DNA of 9,630 nt from JAIPFM01 sp964494325 (GTDB lineage Bacteria > Planctomycetota > Phycisphaerae > Sedimentisphaerales > Anaerobacaceae): contig CAZBTJ010000183.1 in NCBI GenBank assembly GCA_964494325.1, positions 1 to 9,630 of the forward strand. Direction: 5' to 3'. This document shows, piece by piece, positions 8,501 to 9,630 of the stretch. Numbering within the stretch: the stretch's first letter is position 1; the number at the start of each line of letters is the position of its first letter. A program made the position numbers and the translations under genes. The notes beneath the pieces were generated by a model, which did not search any database, had not been told where the DNA came from, and saw only the letters and a list, made by a program, of their open reading frames with translations.

Positions 8501-8550
8501 CCCAGTGTCAAACATACCAGGCACAAAAGGAATTCTCTTTTCTTTTTCAT
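5545..8550 (-). CDS. Large secreted LamG / F5-8C-type multidomain protein
   Basis: The protein has 1001 residues from the ATG at 8550, which has GGAGG 5 bases upstream; the in-frame ATG at 8562 lies before the ribosome site. A Sec signal peptide (MKKKREFLLCLVCL..., cut after about residue 24, ATA) is followed by these segments: LamG 1 (about 25-228, GWWPFEDGSG ... IDEVFVYDHALSAQEV), an FN3-like domain (240-331, ending WRVDEVN...VWSFEV), an F5/8C-like domain (336-492), a second FN3-like domain (498-592, again WRVDEVN), a jelly-roll-like domain with VDDFESY (594-780) and a second LamG (795-1000). LamG and F5/8C folds usually bind sugars or matrix glycans. No catalytic domain, cell-wall anchor or PEP-CTERM tail is visible, so this is probably a secreted or surface glycan-binding protein. 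The domain boundaries are judged by eye. The VDDFESY domain type is common in Phycisphaerae-like genomes. Confidence 0.85.
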   Translation of the reverse strand: MKKKREFLLCLVCLTLGWIQPATADLIGWWPFEDGSGTVAKDASENKVDGLVLGDAVWDKHGQHGDALMLDGDGDYVYVEGNYSLPLYSVGMWFRVDGGTAERDLLGIYADELVFGILLEVRSNGVLRYLHRSDAGTDINIYTDTAYDDGTWHHIAAVKSAEEMVLYMDGALVGSAANSTLLPDPMNNLVIGILDHGRNLRFFPGPIDEVFVYDHALSAQEVQAVMDSRGPGMGVERAGDLYPKDRSTDVLRDVVLEWSPGEFAATHDLYTGESFDDVNDATVPIAAGLDVNSFDLGRQGFGETVFWRVDEVNAAPDNTVFKGNVWSFEVEPYSIPIAGADIIATASSASNDFSTPQKTLDGSGLDANDMHAIAPETMWFTATNDLEPWIQYEFNAVKKLDTMTVWNSNSSAEGFIGYGVQGVLIEYSLDGDTWDVFEDVNEFSRAPGLPTYNQHDEIALGGIAAKMVRLAIQSNFGGFIASYSLSEVQFSMIPTAARTPVPESGSVDILPDAVLSWRAGRQAAQSTVYVSTDPNAVTDGLVASATSNTNSINLSVFDIELGATYYWRVDEVNNAEAVSVWAGPVWSLTTAATLIVDDFESYSNDSPDRPFQTWLDGFGYSADEFFPVGYGGNGTGAGVGHDIWTVASEHYNGDIMETAIVKSGSLSMPLYYNNATSTTISEATRSLTDPQNWTQAGIKGLKLSFQGDPDNTATTMYLKINGTQVDFTGDVASLQQKPWHTWYVDLANLAGVNLETVTELTIGFEGGKGVVYFDDIVLIPSDRQQVTPVEPSATDLVVQYAFEGNVADSAGANSGTAEGTPEFVAGKNGQAIKLDGMDDYVTVEGSFDLATYSASLWFRVEGGTGQRDIISMYDSAGAFGVLLELQANGSLRYLKRSLGMGTTGGTNIYTTSTFGDGAWYHVALVKSVDAITLYVNGESVGSQADTTAYDVGALHRITLGVLKHDDLIRYFPGDIDDFSLYSRALSRAEVMWLAGKTIPMD
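6833..6853. repeat. 21-bp internal repeat, copy 1 (FN3-like domain 2)
   Basis: The 21 bases 6833-6853 are identical to 7613-7633, exactly 780 bp (260 codons) away in the same frame. Both copies encode the WRVDEVN motif that ends the two FN3-like domains. They show a domain duplication inside the LamG gene that is still visible at DNA level. Confidence 0.85.
7613..7633. repeat. 21-bp internal repeat, copy 2 (FN3-like domain 1)
   Basis: This is the second identical copy of the 21-base segment at 6833-6853, encoding WRVDEVN in the first FN3-like domain. The flanking sequence has diverged, so this block is either under selection or the result of local recombination. Confidence 0.85.
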
Positions 8551-8554
8551 GGTG

Positions 8555-8560
8555 TCCTCC
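8555..8560 (-). promoter_or_regulatory. Strong ribosome binding site of the LamG gene
   Basis: The - strand reads GGAGGA directly upstream of the ATG at 8550, with 5 bases between GGAGG and the start codon. This decides the start against the ATG at 8562, which would add four residues (MEDT) and places the site inside the gene. Confidence 0.85.
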
Positions 8561-8589
8561 AATCAGATAAAAACGTTACGTTGTCCGAA

Positions 8590-8617
8590 ATTTTAATCCT
8601 GACACTATGTCAAACAA
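8590..8617 (-). promoter_or_regulatory. Candidate sigma70-type promoter of the LamG gene
   Basis: On the - strand TTGTTT (8617-8612) and TAAAAT (8595-8590) are separated by 16 bases, which would start transcription some 30 bases before the LamG ATG. Both boxes are imperfect. A TTGACA lies nearby but only 12 bases from TAAAAT, so it does not fit as the -35. The pseudopilin gene ends 101 bp upstream without a clear terminator, so cotranscription is also possible. Confidence 0.35.
8600..8612. promoter_or_regulatory. Possible operator: TGACA-N3-TGTCA palindrome
   Basis: A perfect inverted repeat TGACA CTA TGTCA lies in the spacer between the candidate -35 and -10 boxes of the LamG gene. A dimeric repressor bound there would block the polymerase. 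The arms are only 5 bp, so chance is a real alternative, and no regulator gene is seen in the window. Confidence 0.3.
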
Positions 8618-8650
8618 CCCAATGGCGGCCTCGTACGATACCAGTTTTTT

Positions 8651-9481
8651 TCAATATCGATACGCCCAGCCATCGGCCATGTATTTTAAGTCTTGCTGTT
8701 GATCTGGAGGCCCTGGCTCTTGCCCGTACGTGTCCACGTTCTGCTCTATCAACTTCTGGACACGATCTAGTGTGAATTTATCAACCCATTTGTGCTTCTC
8801 GGCATGGCCATCGCAGAATCCAAGGACACTGGCCTTGTTGTGATGAACAGCCATGGGTGACCACCAGCTCCAGGTTGTCAACCCTGTATACTCGGGCGCC
8901 CCTATGACAAAATGACCGGCCATATTGAAGTTTCTCGTCTCTGCTGTCTCCACGAAGTTGTATCGTTTCGACGCATTCTTGATCTGATGTATTTTCTTGA
9001 TTTGCTTTTTGAACGAGGCAGGCTCCCCATTCAGGCAATTGGCCAGTGCGTAACTGACAAAGACCTTTGTGCCATCATATTTGCTGATGCGCATGTTGTC
9101 TGCGGGGCAGTGATAAGCCCCTGCATCCTTTAAATAGGGGTAGAGAAGCCCCTTCTTAATCCCCCTGATTTCGTCTTCATCCAAAACCATCGGGCTTGCC
9201 TGCGTGGGTGAATAGTTCGTTCCATTCTCTGACTGGGGCTGACCGATCCAGCCGTTATTTCCCATGTTCGCTGCCACAAGCGAGTTGTCATTTTCCTGCG
9301 CATACATGATCCATCCAAAGGACAGGCTTCGAGTGTTCGCCATGCAATTGGCTGCAGCAGCCTGTTGCTTGGCCGCTCGCAAACTTGGCATCAGAATACC
9401 CATTAAAACGGCAATAATGGCAATAACCACCAACAGCTCAATCAAAGTGAATCCCTTTTTTCTCTGATCATTCATGTTCAT
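8651..9481 (-). CDS. Type II secretion pseudopilin with H-X9-DG motif
   Basis: The 276-residue protein has a short basic leader (MNMNDQRKKG) followed by FTLIELLVVIAIIAVLMGIL, the class III prepilin signal. A prepilin peptidase would cut after G10, and E15 is the conserved Glu5 of the mature protein. At the C-terminal end, H214 is followed by nine residues and then D224-G225 (HNKASVLGFCDGH), the H-X9-DG signature of planctomycete-type prepilin-like proteins. Cys46, Cys125 and Cys149 could form disulfides outside the membrane. The ATG at 9481 has GGAG 11 bases upstream; the ATG at 9475 is an alternative and changes only two residues. Such proteins are very numerous per genome in planctomycetes and their individual roles are mostly unknown. 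Its position before a large LamG protein, and near a secretin, suggests a part in secretion or surface structures rather than being the major pilin. Confidence 0.9.
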   Translation of the reverse strand: MNMNDQRKKGFTLIELLVVIAIIAVLMGILMPSLRAAKQQAAAANCMANTRSLSFGWIMYAQENDNSLVAANMGNNGWIGQPQSENGTNYSPTQASPMVLDEDEIRGIKKGLLYPYLKDAGAYHCPADNMRISKYDGTKVFVSYALANCLNGEPASFKKQIKKIHQIKNASKRYNFVETAETRNFNMAGHFVIGAPEYTGLTTWSWWSPMAVHHNKASVLGFCDGHAEKHKWVDKFTLDRVQKLIEQNVDTYGQEPGPPDQQQDLKYMADGWAYRY

Positions 9482-9523
9482 CTTCGGGGGTTCTCCAACA
9501 TATACACCGACATTTTCTTATTT

Positions 9524-9552
9524 ATTATCGTCAAAATGAGTCTGAACATCAA
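9524..9552 (-). promoter_or_regulatory. Candidate sigma70-type promoter of the pseudopilin gene
   Basis: On the - strand TTGATG (9552-9547) and GATAAT (9529-9524) are separated by exactly 17 bases. The -10 matches TATAAT at 5 of 6 positions and the -35 matches TTGACA at 4 of 6. Transcription would start near 9517, giving a leader of about 35 bases before the ATG at 9481. Confidence 0.5.
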
Positions 9553-9558
9553 ACACAC

Positions 9559-9589
9559 TTTGCGTCAAACTGTTCACATATTGCGCAAT
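9559..9589. promoter_or_regulatory. Two palindromes just upstream of the pseudopilin promoter
   Basis: TTTG-CGT-CAAA (9559-9569) and ATTGCGCAAT (9580-9589) are both inverted repeats, with centres about 20 bases apart, that is two helical turns. They lie directly upstream of the -35 box, where activators usually bind. The regulator is unknown, and the second site sits next to another TTGCG (9594-9598). Confidence 0.25.
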
Positions 9590-9608
9590 GCTGTTGCGAT
9601 AAATACTA

Positions 9609-9630
9609 GGCTCTGTCAGAAAACTCCATA
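9609..9630. mobile_element. Possible insertion-sequence end at the window edge
   Basis: The last 22 bases begin GGCTCTGTCAGAAAACTCC, which resembles the terminal inverted repeats of several IS5/IS1182-like elements (GGCTCTGT... followed by an A-rich stretch). They are preceded by CTAG (9606-9609, sharing its G with the putative end), a known target type for some IS5-group elements. The rest would lie beyond the window, so no transposase can be seen and the call is weak. Confidence 0.3.

Noticed and set aside
8606..8613. TTGACA as the -35 box of the LamG promoter
   Set aside because: It is only 12 bases from the only plausible -10 (TAAAAT), and no -10 lies 16-18 bases downstream of it; TTGTTT with a 16-base spacer fits better.

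Overview
The window looks like chromosomal DNA of an anaerobic or marine planctomycete of the Phycisphaerae/Sedimentisphaerales type, or another PVC-group relative. The evidence is a short-armed pseudopilin with the H-X9-DG signature, a secretin, a giant secreted LamG / F5-8C protein carrying the VDDFESY-type domain, and Tat- and Sec-exported sugar-active proteins beside a URO-D-fold protein. This placement rests on gene style, not on a marker gene. I see no rRNA, tRNA or CRISPR array, and no complete mobile element.

Layout. Positions 1-650 (+) hold the 3' end of a type II secretion secretin (GspD-like). A 176-bp convergent gap follows (651-826), with two families of short tandem repeats: a GT/AG-rich octamer and a YTAAMAC heptamer. 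From 5368 down to 827 (- strand) three closely packed genes form an evident operon. In order of transcription they are a URO-D/methyltransferase-fold protein, a Tat-exported protein resembling the L-fucose/L-arabinose isomerase fold, and a Sec-exported protein resembling GH67 alpha-glucuronidases. A strong hairpin terminator (5413-5447) separates this operon from the upstream gene. That gene (5545-8550, -) encodes a 1001-residue secreted protein with the order LamG, FN3-like, F5/8C-like, FN3-like, jelly-roll-like, LamG. Upstream of it lies a pseudopilin gene (8651-9481, -) with a good sigma70-type promoter. The last ~22 bases resemble an insertion-sequence end.

How the parts may work together. 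The pseudopilin and secretin belong to type II secretion or pilus-like machinery, and the LamG protein is a plausible surface or secreted glycan-binding partner. The three-gene operon looks like a glycan-processing unit. A GH67-like enzyme could release (4-O-methyl-)glucuronic acid outside the cytoplasm, the isomerase-fold protein could act on a sugar in the periplasm, and the cytoplasmic URO-D-fold protein might handle a methyl group or another product. The individual folds are supported by motifs seen in the sequence; the joint pathway is inference.

The most notable items are the divergent GH67-like enzyme with candidate catalytic residues preserved, the unusual three-gene combination, the Cys-rich Tat leader, the intergenic tandem repeats, and the palindrome placed between the -35 and -10 of the LamG gene. 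I did not find a clearly new defence or mobile system.
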